From contig JAJEKV010000003.1 of NCBI GenBank assembly GCA_021234155.1, positions 21,560,386 through 21,624,385 of the forward strand: a stretch of DNA of 64,000 bases, written 5' to 3'. A program made the translations under genes and the position numbers. Under the pieces are notes generated by a model that was not told the DNA's origin, ran no database searches, and saw nothing but the letters and a program-made list of their open reading frames with translations. Positions 11,641 to 22,800 of the stretch are shown here, piece by piece. Numbering within the stretch: position 1 is the first letter of the stretch; each line of letters begins with the position of its first letter. The stretch comes from Isoetes taiwanensis. Its lineage: Eukaryota > Streptophyta > Lycopodiopsida > Isoetales > Isoetaceae.

Positions 11641-12560
11641 AGAAATAGCAAAAATAGAATTGCATAAGAAGTTATGTGTTGCGTGCAACTTGCTTACAAA
11701 TACATGAAATGATCATAGCCATAAAAATGAGGGTTAAGAGAAACATTTTGTCGCAGTAAAGTAGATGCATTGATTGGGGAGGTTATTGAGAAAAGAATGC
11801 TATGTTACATATAGTATAGAAGGAATTTACAATGCTACATGTTGTTGTTTGAAGAGCTAGATAAATTTGGATTTTATTGTCCTCGAAGACCAAATAGCCT
11901 ATGGAACCGAAACTAAGAAACAAAAACTAACCATCAGAAAACCCTTACCCCAAGGGTTTTTCGAGGAAAAACCTTAGTAATAAGAGGCTCGTAGACATAC
12001 TATATATTTGTATATGGTTTGTGATGATCAACGCATAATTGAGCATGCATGTTCCATATCTCCTGAATGTAAGATGCCAGTGCTCCTACGGCAGATGTCA
12101 TCATCATCACATATAACAGTTGATTAGTGTAACCAACCTCTCATAGCGTGTCCCGATAGGTGCAAATGATGGGCAATGCTGAAGAGTGTGGCCCTCATCT
12201 TCAATAACTCCTAGCTAACAGCATTAGCAAACTCTATGTTCTCGCTCTTCTCGGGTCTATCTGTTTGCCTCAGTTTTGAGTGGTGTGCTCTCATGCGAAT
12301 GAAGACAATTGCTCTGCACTTTTCATGGTAGATGTATTAATGGGTACTGCTGTGGACTCTTGGCAAGCATAGGATTAATCTGGTTTTTGTAGTGCGATCA
12401 GAGTGTGTCATTTCAGTAGCAAAAATTGTAGAAATATAGCATAATAATGTGGAACTATTAAGATATTTTGCAAATGGATCCAGGTAAAATAGCTCTAAAG
12501 TGTGGACAAGCGTGGACAACACAATTTCAAATTAAACAGGACCATTACAGGTGTTTCGCT
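11641..12560. other. No recognised gene
   Basis: AT-rich, only short frames, no motif recognised. 'accaaaaactaaccatcagaaaacccttaccccaagggt' includes a small inverted repeat (CCCTTACCCCAAGGG) near 11,941-11,960. Confidence 0.4.
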
Positions 12561-12566
12561 TTAAGG

Positions 12567-12575
12567 TTTTTAAGG

Positions 12576-12606
<31 letters not shown>

Positions 12607-12675
12607 GAGGGAGAGGGAGCGGGAGCGGGAGGGAGGGAGAGGGAAGGGAGAGGGAGGGAGGGAGAGAGAGAGAGA
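12567..12675 (+). repeat. (GGGAGA)n / (GA)n tract, 3' tail of LINE copy 1
   Basis: About 110 bp of GGGAGA- and GGGAGC-type units then GAGAGAGA. On the minus strand it follows '...gacgtattaataaacattcc' and three ATTTC units, so it sits exactly where the 3' end of the minus-strand LINE is expected. The plus-strand LINE at 60-63.8 kb ends 'gacgttaaaacaaacttcc' plus (CCCT)n in the same way. Confidence 0.7.
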
Positions 12676-13690
12676 AATGAAATGAAATGAAGTGGAATGT
12701 TTATTAATACGTCTGTGAGATCATCAGGTTTAGAAGACGTTTAAAATATATAATTTGCATCGTAAATTAGTTCATCTAGAATGTCCTCTGGCAGGAACAT
12801 ACTAGCTCTCTCTTCTGCGTAATTTTCATCTATTGTTGTCGTCAACTTCAATTTCTGAATATTCATCTTTCTTATCTGCAATATCTCAACGAAATTTTCC
12901 AACTAAAGCTGCAAGAAGCTCAAAAAACTGTATCAACTCCCCAATTAAAATACCATGCTTACGTCTACAACATTCGTAAGCCGGACAATGCAGGATTACA
13001 TGCTCCTCATCTTCAATTGCATTTGTTCCGCAAACTTTACACAATCTCAGCTCATGAGGGACATTACCCAACGCCCAACTTCAACTCCCAGATGGTGGGA
13101 GCTGAGCCTCATTCTACTAATCATATGCCTAAGTTTCACGAAAATCCCTTCTTTGAGGTAAGAAGCTCCTTGTAAGGTAGGGTTCATTACTCGCTTATAA
13201 TACTCCTTCTTTACTTCGGGAACACTCCACATTTTGTGTGCAGCATGTCTCTTTATCCATTTCCTTAGATTCCTCCTATTCTCCCCAAGATCTCCTATGT
13301 TCATCCCCCATTTTTGAAGCCAAACCATGATATCAGCATACCAACCTTTTTCCTGACTTTGCACATGTGCCAAATAAGGCAAGCTATCATCTTCCTATAA
13401 ACAAGCGACTTGTGAAGTGCTTGTAGCTCTAACGGAAGCATATCACACTCCACAAGCATCAATATCATAAGGCGCTTGCATCTTAGCCCCCAGTTCAGCA
13501 TGAAAGAATTTTTTTTGTACCTTTTCTACTTTCTTCCAGAAATCTAAGGAAAGTCCAGATCCCCACACTTCACAACCATACAGAACTACAGGTACCACCA
13601 GGCATCAAACAACATCTTTCTAAGGCTGAAACTCCACAATCCAGCTTTATGGCATTTCCTTTGCATGGAGTAAAAAGCTTTCAACCCATC
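12676..13690 (-). pseudogene. CT-tailed LINE, copy 1: 3' part of ORF2, frameshifted
   Basis: Read 13,690 to 12,700, several frames give the post-RT part of a LINE ORF2: LYGCEVWGSG (frame-broken), RRNLRKWIKRHAAHKMWS, RMRLSSHHLGVEVGRW, and the Cys-His cluster CKVCGTNAIEDEEHVILHCP. The same landmarks in the same order occur in copy 2 (13,856-16,550) and in the 60-63.8 kb element. The RT core is missing, so the copy is 5' truncated. Its 5' end abuts a (GA)n tract. Clade not assigned; I/Jockey/CR1-like is my guess. Confidence 0.85.
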
Positions 13691-13692
13691 AT

Positions 13693-13852
<160 letters not shown>

Positions 13853-13855
13853 TGC

Positions 13856-14860
13856 CTATGGGAGGCCTCGAAGGCCTATTAGACGACAATTTTGAATGTC
13901 ATTGTAAAACAATAGATGAGTTTCTGAGTCCTCATCTAGCTCATCACTCTCACTCAAACTGTCATTATCATCAACATTATGATTATGCATACAAACTTCT
14001 CTATACTGTAAAAGCTCAATCAAATACTTCCCTAATATATCCCCATGTAGGGTGAAAAAGGTTGGCAGGTCTTCATAGTGTATTCCAAACTTATCACGTA
14101 ATACATTGTATGCCGTACATCGAAGCAATGCATGGTCCTCATCCTCTACTTTATCTTCCCCACATATTTTACAGTATCTTTGATCTCTAGGAATAATATG
14201 TCCCCATCTACCCACTTCCACACCTAAATGATGTGAACTAAGTCGAATCCTGCAAATAACATGTCTTTTTTGGATAGAAATATTTTCCCTCAGGTGCCCT
14301 GCCATTTCCAATGTGGGGTTAATATTCTGCTTATACAAAATCATTTTGGTCTTGGGCTGCGACCACATCTTCTTATCTACCTTTCTGGATATCCATTGTC
14401 TTAAATCAGATTTTACTAAGACCACTTCATCCCATTGTATATCCCATTTATTGAGCCACTTCTTGACATCTTGAAACAAACCATTCTCTTTGCTGGCTAG
14501 CAAAGCCCTACGTGTCATTCTAGTGTCATCCATGAGTAACACCTTCTTAAAATACGTAATGCATCTAAGGATCGCTTTCCCTTCCAAAGGCATGAGACCA
14601 CATTCTGCTAACATCATAGAGTAAGGGGTTTGGGCTTTAACTCCTAATTCCAGTTTCAAAAAGTTTTTTAAGACCTGCTCAATATCATCCCATAAGCATT
14701 GTGGCAAACTTGGTTCCCAAATTTCACATCCATATAAGACTATGCTCTGCACAAGTGACTGAAAGAGTCTCACCTTAAGGTTCCATGACCAAAGGTGTGT
14801 TCTCCTACACATGCTCTACAATGCATATAAAGCCCTTTGTCCTCCATCAATTCGTTGTGT
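13856..14860 (-). pseudogene. CT-tailed LINE, copy 2: ORF2 thumb and Cys-His region
   Basis: A 318-codon open frame (14,812-13,856) begins after one in-frame stop. Upstream of it the frame reads TQRIDGGQRALYAL, which continues the RT thumb found at 15.54-15.64 kb. Landmarks: SLVQSIVLYGCEIWEPSLPQ (near residue 20), RIRLSSHHLGVEVGRWGH, then CKICGEDKVEDEDHALLRC, a Cys-His cluster typical of LINE C-termini, and an acidic tail. With the 15.5-16.5 kb part it forms one ORF2 split by a DNA transposon (14,869-15,533). Confidence 0.85.
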
Positions 14861-15541
14861 GATGCATGCATGGAATAAAATAACGGCTAAGGTTAGCCAA
14901 ATGGCTATTTTGTAGCATTTTTGCCAAGAAAAATGGCTAAAGTAAATGGAAAAAATGCCAAAAAAAAAGAAAAATTTTAGCCCAAATTTTTTGCCGCCCA
15001 AGTGAGTTTTTAGGTTGAATAGCCAAACTTTTACCTCCAGACATATCCATCAGGACATCGATTAGCTAAACCTAAGATAGAGTGGGCTTGGAAAAAGGGA
15101 TAGATTAGCCTGAAATTCAACACCAATGTATGTACTAACTTTAAGAAATTTTAAATAGGGTTTATATTTTTCTTTTTTTCCACTTTCTTTCTTGTTCCAA
15201 GTACAAAAGTGAAGCATTAAAGGAAAAGGAACAATGTAGTCCCTTTTCTTTTAGGTTTTTGAACATGTTCATGTATGTTTGTGTCTTGATTTATGTATTT
15301 ACAATGATTTCAATGTCTTTGCCAAAATGCTTGGAAATTTTTAAATTACTATAGCGTGATGGCTAATATTTGCCTTTCCATTTTGTGAAAATTTAGCCAA
15401 AAGCAAGAAACTATGATGGAGAAAAACTATTTAGTTTAGCCAAGTGTTAGAAACGTCTAGCCCCAATTTGAAGGTAGTTTAGCTAAACCGATTTTGGCTA
15501 CACTAAAATATAGGATTAGTAATTTATTCCATGGATGCATG
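14861..15541. mobile_element. hAT-like non-autonomous DNA transposon with 8-bp TSD, nested in LINE copy 2
   Basis: The element itself is 14,869-15,533 (665 bp). Both ends carry the perfect 11-bp terminal inverted repeat CATGGAATAAA (plus-strand right end TTTATTCCATG). It is flanked by identical 8-bp duplications GATGCATG at 14,861-14,868 and 15,534-15,541. Removing it and one duplication rejoins the LINE frame ...RWNACI|TQRIDGG..., which proves the insertion. Many copies of GGCTAA/TTAGCC lie near both ends, like the subterminal transposase sites of hAT elements. It contains no transposase. An 8-bp duplication fits hAT; the superfamily call rests on that and the subterminal motifs. Confidence 0.85.
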
Positions 15542-16454
15542 CATTCCATCTATGATTCCTGCTAAATACAAGGCCCAAATATTTGTATGAATCATATATA
15601 CTTACCACACTCCCCTTATATCTGAAGATGGGTTCTTGTTTAAGCGCTCCTACAGTCATAATGCTCGTTTTTTCGAAGGTTCACCTGCATACCTGTTTGA
15701 TCACAAAAATCAGCCAAGCCTTCCAAGTGTTTTTGCATATGATCCTTAGAGCGTGCAAAAATGACTACATCATCTGCATACATTAGCAACTGGATCACAT
15801 ATCCATGTATTTCCATGCCTCCTGGGCAATTCTTAAGCAACCAATCCTCTAAACCATCAATAAAAAGTCCAAACAATGTGGGGGATAGCGAACATCCCTG
15901 TTTGACCCCAAGATTACTTTCAACATGGTCCTGGATATCCAATGAAAATGGTAAAAATAATTGCACAAGCACTTTTTCATACAGAACTCGGACTGCATCT
16001 CTAAGCTCCTTGGGCACCTTCAACTTATCCAACCTTTCCCACAATTGGTCACGTGTCACCTTATCAAATGCTTTTTTAAAGTCTACAAATGCCATGTAAA
16101 CCGGTTTTTTAGTACCTTTAACTATGTCAAATATAGTTTTTAACACTAATAGATGGTCTAAAGTAGCCCTTCCTGCTATAAAACCTGCTCGTGACTCCGC
16201 ACGCTTTTGATTGTGCTCTACCCAAATACTTATCTTTTTTTCTAAGATAGTAGCAAAAAGCTTAGAAAATAGACTACTTACCATAATGGTTCGATAATTG
16301 TTTGCATCATGGCCTCGCCCCACCTTTATATATGGGAACCACCCTGTTCCGACACCAATCAAGTGGAAACCCTTGTCTCATAGCCAGTGTAAATATTTTT
16401 GCAACTAAAGGATGGATACAAGTACCTGCCCATTTCAGATGCTCTGCGCTTAAT

Positions 16455-16456
<2 letters not shown>
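15542..16456 (-). pseudogene. CT-tailed LINE, copy 2: reverse transcriptase domain
   Basis: Read 16,450 to 15,542. LSAEHLKWAGTCIHPLVAKI and WCRNRVVPIYKGGA (frame 1) shift into a 240-codon frame with NYRTIMVSSLFSKLF, RAGFIAGRATLDHLLVLK, the motif-A part MAFVDFKKAFDKV, motif B GVKQGCSLSPTLFG, and motif C LLMYADDVVIFAR (YADD at 15,769-15,780). The catalytic Asp residues of motifs A and C are intact. After a further frameshift it reads TVGALKQEPIFRYKGS and YKYLGLVFSRNHRWNACI, the thumb. The N-terminal endonuclease is absent; the copy stops at a (GA)n tract. Confidence 0.92.

Positions 16457-16544
<88 letters not shown>
16457..16544 (+). repeat. (GA)n microsatellite at the 5' edge of LINE copy 2
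   Basis: About 88 bp of GA repeats directly joined to the RT of copy 2. Beyond it the sequence is unrelated to the LINE. It could be the tail of an older copy into which this one inserted, or the site of a rearrangement. Confidence 0.8.
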
Positions 16545-16545
<1 letters not shown>

Positions 16546-17515
16546 CATCAGCCACATGCGAGCTGAGAGATCATGAGAGATCATGCGAGAGACGCTTTGA
16601 GAGGAAAAATAATTACAGGGATATGAGAATTCACTTAGTGGACTCTCGCATTAAGAGACAATTTTCCCTAACAGCTATTAGAGGCATTTCCATTAATGAA
16701 ACGTCCATTAAGGATAATGGCCCAAAAAATATTTGGGGGCAATTTTTGGAGGCCAAAAATTCGACCTTAATTCCGGCCTCTGTTCAAGGTGAGCGGGCTC
16801 CAAGAATCGAAGCTCCAAATTCTTCACTCCTAGCCTCGTACTCAGCATCGATTGCCAATCCGGTAAGCACTTCTTGCATTTCTTTACTTGAATTTATAGA
16901 ATGCTTTGGTAATAGCCACATGCTTAGCAACTTGTTGCTTGATAAATCAGGCACAAATTGCCTCAAGAACATGATAAAGCAACCAGATCCTCGTTGGCAA
17001 ATGCCAAGAAGCCTTTTTGTTCCCCCTTGGACCGAGAAACTGCTCCACAAAGAACTAAGAGGATAATAGGATTAGTTTCCCAATCTATGGCTATTGAGAT
17101 AAATTCTGAGCCTGCAAGGGCTTTGAATTGCAATCTCAGGGAAGGGAAGAGGGGTCAGCCAGAAAATACATTACCTGAGGTTCAATCTAAACCTCCCAAT
17201 GATTTAGCCTTGGTTGTGCACGAACAGTTCTGTTGCTCTTAACTAGGCCAAGAAGAGGAAAACACCTTAGATTGGTCGGACAATGCAATCTCTACCATGC
17301 TTGCTTTGATGAAGGAGTACAAGGTGCATTATAATGGAAGTATCAATCTTTCTTCAAGCCAATTGAGAGAAATTATGATCAAATTGCAAGCCATAGTTCA
17401 TGGCCTTGAAGACTTGAGGCAGTTGAGAAACAAATGGGATAAATTGCAACTAGAAATCAGGGATGAGAAAGAAGCATCCGAAAGAACAAGCTCTGAGCCA
17501 TCTAGCTAGCCATGG
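16545..17515 (+). pseudogene. Unidentified frameshifted coding-like stretch
   Basis: Three consecutive plus-strand frames (to 17,066; 16,958-17,242; 17,297-17,509) chain with short overlaps as if one protein had suffered frameshifts. The last part (MLALMKEYKVHY... to RQLRNKWDKLQLEIRDEKEA) is predicted coiled-coil-like by its heptad pattern and ends at a stop at 17,509. I recognise no domain. A LINE ORF1 or a decayed host gene are both possible. Confidence 0.35.
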
Positions 17516-18355
17516 TGTAAAGCTGAGTTATGGAAGATCTTAAATATGGTGTAACAAATGACACGCAGTGGAGAGAAAAGCAGGAATAGTCTAAGGAGGC
17601 GGGAAACTAGGAACCTGTTAGAAATCATCTTGATGGCTATGAGGGCGTGGCCCTGTGTGATACTTCGTGATGAGTTCTTGCCTGTCTTTAAGTGCCTCTG
17701 AATTGTTGAGACCAATTGAAGGGGTTGCATCAAGAACAAACCCAGACTACACCATGTCTTCAAGGGCACGGTGAGCTTCTGCAGGTACATACTGGCACTC
17801 CATGAGAAGACATGTTTGAAGGCCAAAGGCACTTGCACTGGCATTGGGATTGCAATAATAAATTGGGCGCTTCCGTGCAAGTGAACACTGGAGAAGACAA
17901 TTCAAAGCTGCACATAATCCATCTTGATGATGAACTGAGGGATCCGAAGATGTAGCAGCACGCTCCAAAAATTGGGTGAGACCCCAGACAACTTGAGCGG
18001 GCGACTGTCAACCTCGTTCATTTGGGATATAAATCCAATTACGATTGTGCTCCAAGGTTTCACCCTCTTGCCAGACGAAGCGGCGAACAAAACGGGGATC
18101 CCACCCGAGGTCTGTAGAGATATGAGCGGGAGTCCAATCTGCGTGACCAGCCAGGGGAAATGCCAATCAGATGTGAGATATTGACGGCGTGGGGGCGCTC
18201 TCAGAGATGCATACAGATGATTTTCAGGAGGAGGATGCATCGTGGGCTTCTGGGCTTGCTCACGGAATTCCTGCAGGAGATCAGCATTTAAGGTTTGACA
18301 CCATTGTTCCCAGTCTGAACAGGGGAGCACGGTATGCACAGGAGGAGAGACCCAT
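17516..18355 (-). pseudogene. Decayed open frame, downstream half, interrupted by the LTR retrotransposon
   Basis: On the minus strand the frame continues from the half at 33,303-33,600 once the LTR element is removed. The junction reads ...DSQTIPT-stop-WVSPPVHTVLPCSDWEQWCQ... and runs about 145 codons to 17,902. The stop TAA would be CAA (Gln) with one transition. A second frame carries on with SLARKRPIYYCNPNASASAF and MECQYVPAEAHRALEDMV. The residue use looks protein-like and the continuity across the insertion is convincing, but I do not recognise the family. Confidence 0.45.
18351..18355. repeat. Target-site duplication CCCAT (left)
   Basis: CCCAT immediately precedes the LTR start TGTGA. 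The same 5 bp follow the last LTR at 33,298-33,302. Five-bp duplications are standard for LTR retrotransposon integrases. Confidence 0.85.
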
Positions 18356-19847
18356 TGTGAGGTCCCCTACTCATATACGGTGCCCGCACCGTATACAAAT
18401 AGGAGTTCATCCCACATACCAGCTCCATACTGATACAGGGCCCTCCACGTATCACTGCAACCTTGATGAGTTCCAGTGGGAAGAATGAAGGGGTCATTTA
18501 CCCTGTCTTCCTCAGGGCCTACCTAGCTGCGGAAGCGTAAACATACAATGTCAGTATACAACATCAACATCACATAACCATCTCGAAGGATGGTTCATCA
18601 CATATCTGCGTAGACAAAGATCAGTACATCACATGGGGAATCCTACCCAAGGCTCAGACTCAAGGGAATGACTGACGGCTTGAGTCTCCAGAGTTCATTG
18701 CAGACAGAATTCATGGCAATGGATTTGGCTGGCATGAGAACATGGCTTAGGGTAGTCCACTCCATCCGCCCCTCCTGTGCACACTTTGCAGAGTAGGTTG
18801 AAGAGTGTTGGGACCTGACTGTAGCCCGCCGGATGCATAGCCAAAGGGGCTATTCCTGGGTTGCATCTCCCCAGTTCCAATGGGGCAGGTAGGGATCACT
18901 CCCACCAGAGATCTCCATGTCGACTCAAGGTGACTAGAGGGCCACTGCCCTTATTCGACTTAACCCACTGGAAAGTGAACCCCACTCCACGAGTGTCGAG
19001 CCCATGCCTTACCCACACTCAGTGGCAAGCCATTAGACCTAGTCTGCATTGATCCCCGGTAGACTTTACACACCAGAGGGATCGGTCAAGAGTCAGAACA
19101 CGAACCTCCTTCTGAGCCAGTCTGGCCCCTTCACCCACAACCAGGTGTGGTTCTTGTACACAGGCCGAATACTAGTAATGCACTAAAGGGACTAGCTAGG
19201 AGCATCAACTACTAAGCTGTAGGTCTCTACCCCCCCTTCCCAATACAATTGAGTCCACAGAGATCATCCATACATCAGTATCATCACAGAACTAAAGAAT
19301 AATATCTAATCTATATCATAGAAGTTATGTTCTTTAGTTAGGGCTCGCTATCTAGGGTTCTATGTGGCTGTTATGGGCAATTCAATAGGCTAAACCTGCT
19401 AACTCTGTGCCCGGAAGGCGGATTAGGCTATTGAATTGACAAAATACCTGGTCCTTGGTTCGCTCCTCTTGCTCCGAATGCGTCCATGTCGCTGTCTTGC
19501 TTCGAGATGCGGTCGGAAAGGAAATCTGACGAGCTAGGGCGCTCAGGCAGATCTTGGGAGTCGGGATTGACTCTTGAGTTCGTGGGCGAAAAAGGGAAAG
19601 TTAGGGTTTGGTTGCCTTATGTAGGCTATTAGTTAGGGTTAGGGTGTCCATGACCCTTGGTATGCCTTTTAATGGTTAATGGCCTAAAGTGCGCACATTA
19701 ATAAGTGTGCGCACCCTTGCAAGTTACCCCCTAGGGCACCACTTGCTTGGCTACACGTCGGCGTACACGTCAATCGAGATGGCGTGTATGCGTGACGAGG
19801 CAGTACAGTATACGTCTTAGGACCGTATACTGTGCTGGAATGTCACA
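18356..19847 (-). mobile_element. 3' LTR (complete, 1,492 bp) of the large LTR retrotransposon
   Basis: Begins TGTGAGGTCCCC and ends GGAATGTCACA, giving the inverted ends TGTGA...TCACA. Nearly identical copies are at 31,297-31,989 and 32,042-33,297. The element is read on the minus strand because a primer-binding site adjoins the 31,297 copy and a purine-rich tract adjoins this one. Near its left edge lies the inverted pair ATACGGTGC/GCACCGTAT; near its right edge CAGTATACG/CGTATACTG. Confidence 0.93.
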
Positions 19848-19861
19848 TTCTCCCCACCTTG
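19848..19861 (-). promoter_or_regulatory. Polypurine tract of the LTR retrotransposon
   Basis: Minus strand AAGGTGGGGAGAA lies directly before the TGTGACATTCC start of the 3' LTR. This is where reverse transcription primes the plus-strand DNA. It fixes the element's orientation together with the primer site at 31,284-31,295. Confidence 0.75.
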
Positions 19862-22800
19862 AAATGATGTTGTCCGCAGCATCGTGGGTCTCCCCACCTT
19901 GGGATATTCTCTGCAATCAACTTGATGCCTACAATTTATTATTATTATATTTACACAATTATTAGAATTACTCTAGGTAATGTTTAAGACATTACTGTAC
20001 TATTTCATTATCCAATTAACTTATCACTTCATACTTAATCAACGCCAGGTAATTACTAACCTTACTTAATACAACATTTAAGTTTATCAATTTCATACAA
20101 AATTTACACTTCTAAGGTACTCTTCATCCCTTGCAACACGTTTTAACAAAATTCGTGTTGCAAGTCTTTGCACCTTGAAATCCTGCATTAATTTTACAAT
20201 ATCTATAATTACATATTTACTAGCTTACAAAGATTTAAGCGATTAGTTTCAATGGTAAAAATCACAACTACTCTAGAACTATGTATACGAGTGCTCGTGA
20301 TGCGACTCCCCGCCGGTTCTTCGTTCTCATTGGCCTCCTGGATTCACACCATGCTAGAATATTAATGTAAAGTTGGTTATAAGGGAATCACCCCATCTAT
20401 CTACATGAATGCATGACTAATCTCCCGGCGTAGGAAGAGGATGCTTCTTCCATCGTGGTCGTGGAGACAGCGCCCTATAACGCCTATATGATGCTCATGC
20501 CTACACCTTTAGTTGCCTGAGGCGTGGAGGATAGGGTCCTTCCTGTATTTGGGCGTGAAGGATAGGGTCCTCCCCGTAGGCATTGACTAGAGGTGCTTTC
20601 CTATCAATGCACTCCTTAATGACCTCTTATCTCTCGAGGTCGTCTACTTCCGTGGGACGGAAGTAGACTTTTTAATCTACCTTCCACTCATCCAAGCAGA
20701 ACTGCGGTCATGCCTGCATTGACATTACACCACGTCCTAGAGATCACCGTAGTGGTCCCATCATCGGTAATTACGCATGCAACCCATACCTGACATAGGT
20801 TGCATGCGTAGATTAATCTTACTACACATGAAATTAATCTAAACACAAATCGACATGCCTGAGCCGATTTTTGATGGCTCCTTTAATGCATGTGATTAAC
20901 ATAATTACCCTAAGGTAATATTTATGGATTAACATTATCATAGTATCGGATACATTACTTCCGATAGTACAATTATATTTACTCTAAGCTTTGCAATATT
21001 TAATGACTTTTAGATCGCGATTATTTAAACAATAACCCTGATTTAGACCTATTGTTACATAGACAAGGTTTTAATTATCATACACAAGAATTAGATGTGC
21101 TTCTTATTCTCTTCCTTGGGTCCTGCATTACCCTTGGAAGTATATCCCTAAGATGCACTTAAGTGTATCTGAATTCTATTTTCTATTTATGTTTATAAGG
21201 ACCCGAGGTCATATAGCTATCCTTGGAAGGAATTGCATCCTTGCGAAGGATTAATTAACATGCTACCTCACATTACCATTGTTATTTAACTTATTTCCCC
21301 TATGATACATATACGTACAGCAAATTCTATGGAGTTATTAGGATCTATATTTAACTTGTCAATAAGACACATTAAAGCTTATTATACATGGGCGCACCTT
21401 ACCTAAGGCTAGGACGCATCCACCCATTGAGCCGGCGTGGAGTAGTTTTTAGATGACTTGGTCGTTGCATTGCTCCCATATTTTTGCTCCACTTCATTGG
21501 TGTAGTTAGCTATCACGTCAGTCTCGCACGTTGAAGGCCTCCTGTTCATTCGCTTCAGCCATTGCCGGAGTGAACTCTATTTTACGGGTCGGTCATTTCG
21601 CTGCAAGTATGTTCAATCATAAGATTGAGCCCTCCCACTTTCTTCGAAAAGAAAATGGTCCTGCACCCCTTCAATGACGTTGTACACAACGTCATATCTA
21701 TTCTCTCCCCTTAAGAGGTTATACGCTTCTTACTTAGCGCATTAATTTACTAGCCTTAGCTAGCATATATAACCATCTAAGATAGATGCACATATTATGT
21801 TGTCATTTATTTCAATATAGTTATGGATTACCTACTTAGAACGATTCTAAACCATAAGGTTTTATCATCATGACAATTCCTTTTTTTCTCAAAAGACTAT
21901 TTGATTACTATAATTCTTATTTTAGATGTACCTTGCATGTACTATTCTTTTATATTCTAGAGATTCTCCCTTTCTTAGTTATTTAAACTCTTGAAATATT
22001 CCTACCAATAATGCCATCGTAACAAGTTGGCCGGACTTGCTAGATTACTTCTTTTCTTTCAGTTGGATTATTCTTTTGGAGGTACTAGATTTATACATGG
22101 TCAACAATTATCCTAGTAATGATTCCTTCTTAGCGAGGTGATCAATCTCACCAAGTGGTTTCAATATGTTGGATGTCTGTTAACAATCGTGTATAATTTT
22201 AGTTACTCCTATGCGTTTCCTTCCCAATACCTGACGCTTAGCTCAATATTGGGGCAATCCTTTCGGCGAGAATATCTAAAAATGCCTTCTAATCCCCATA
22301 TGGATGTTACCATCCCTACATTTAACCTACTAGGCCCCATGGCCTTAGATCCTCGAGCTTGCTGGAAGCTCATCCACTCGTTGCTTGCTTGAAGCAGCAA
22401 GGTAACGTTCTTCCGAGTCGCTCGATACTTCAGTCCCCTTGACGGTGGCTTCTCTTTGATGTAGAGGCTGGAGGCTTTGATGGCGTAGTTGATCACTTGA
22501 ATCTTCCATGCCGCTTTTCAAAAGCCTGAAGGTGGCGTCGTTTGAAAAAGATCTTTCATCTTGAACTCTTTGTCTTGGTAGCTAAAGGACGACTCTGTAT
22601 CCGATATTGTTTCTTCGACTCCATCGACGTCTCATACGTCAAGTCCTCTTGTCGTTATCGTGTTGCCCGAAGAGTGTTGACGATGTTGATTGCTTCACCC
22701 CTGCAAATTGCCTGACATCTCTTCCTTTGATCTGTTACGCTATGGGAGGGAAGGAATAACAAGGGAACTATATATGCAAAGCATATAACTTACATAATTA

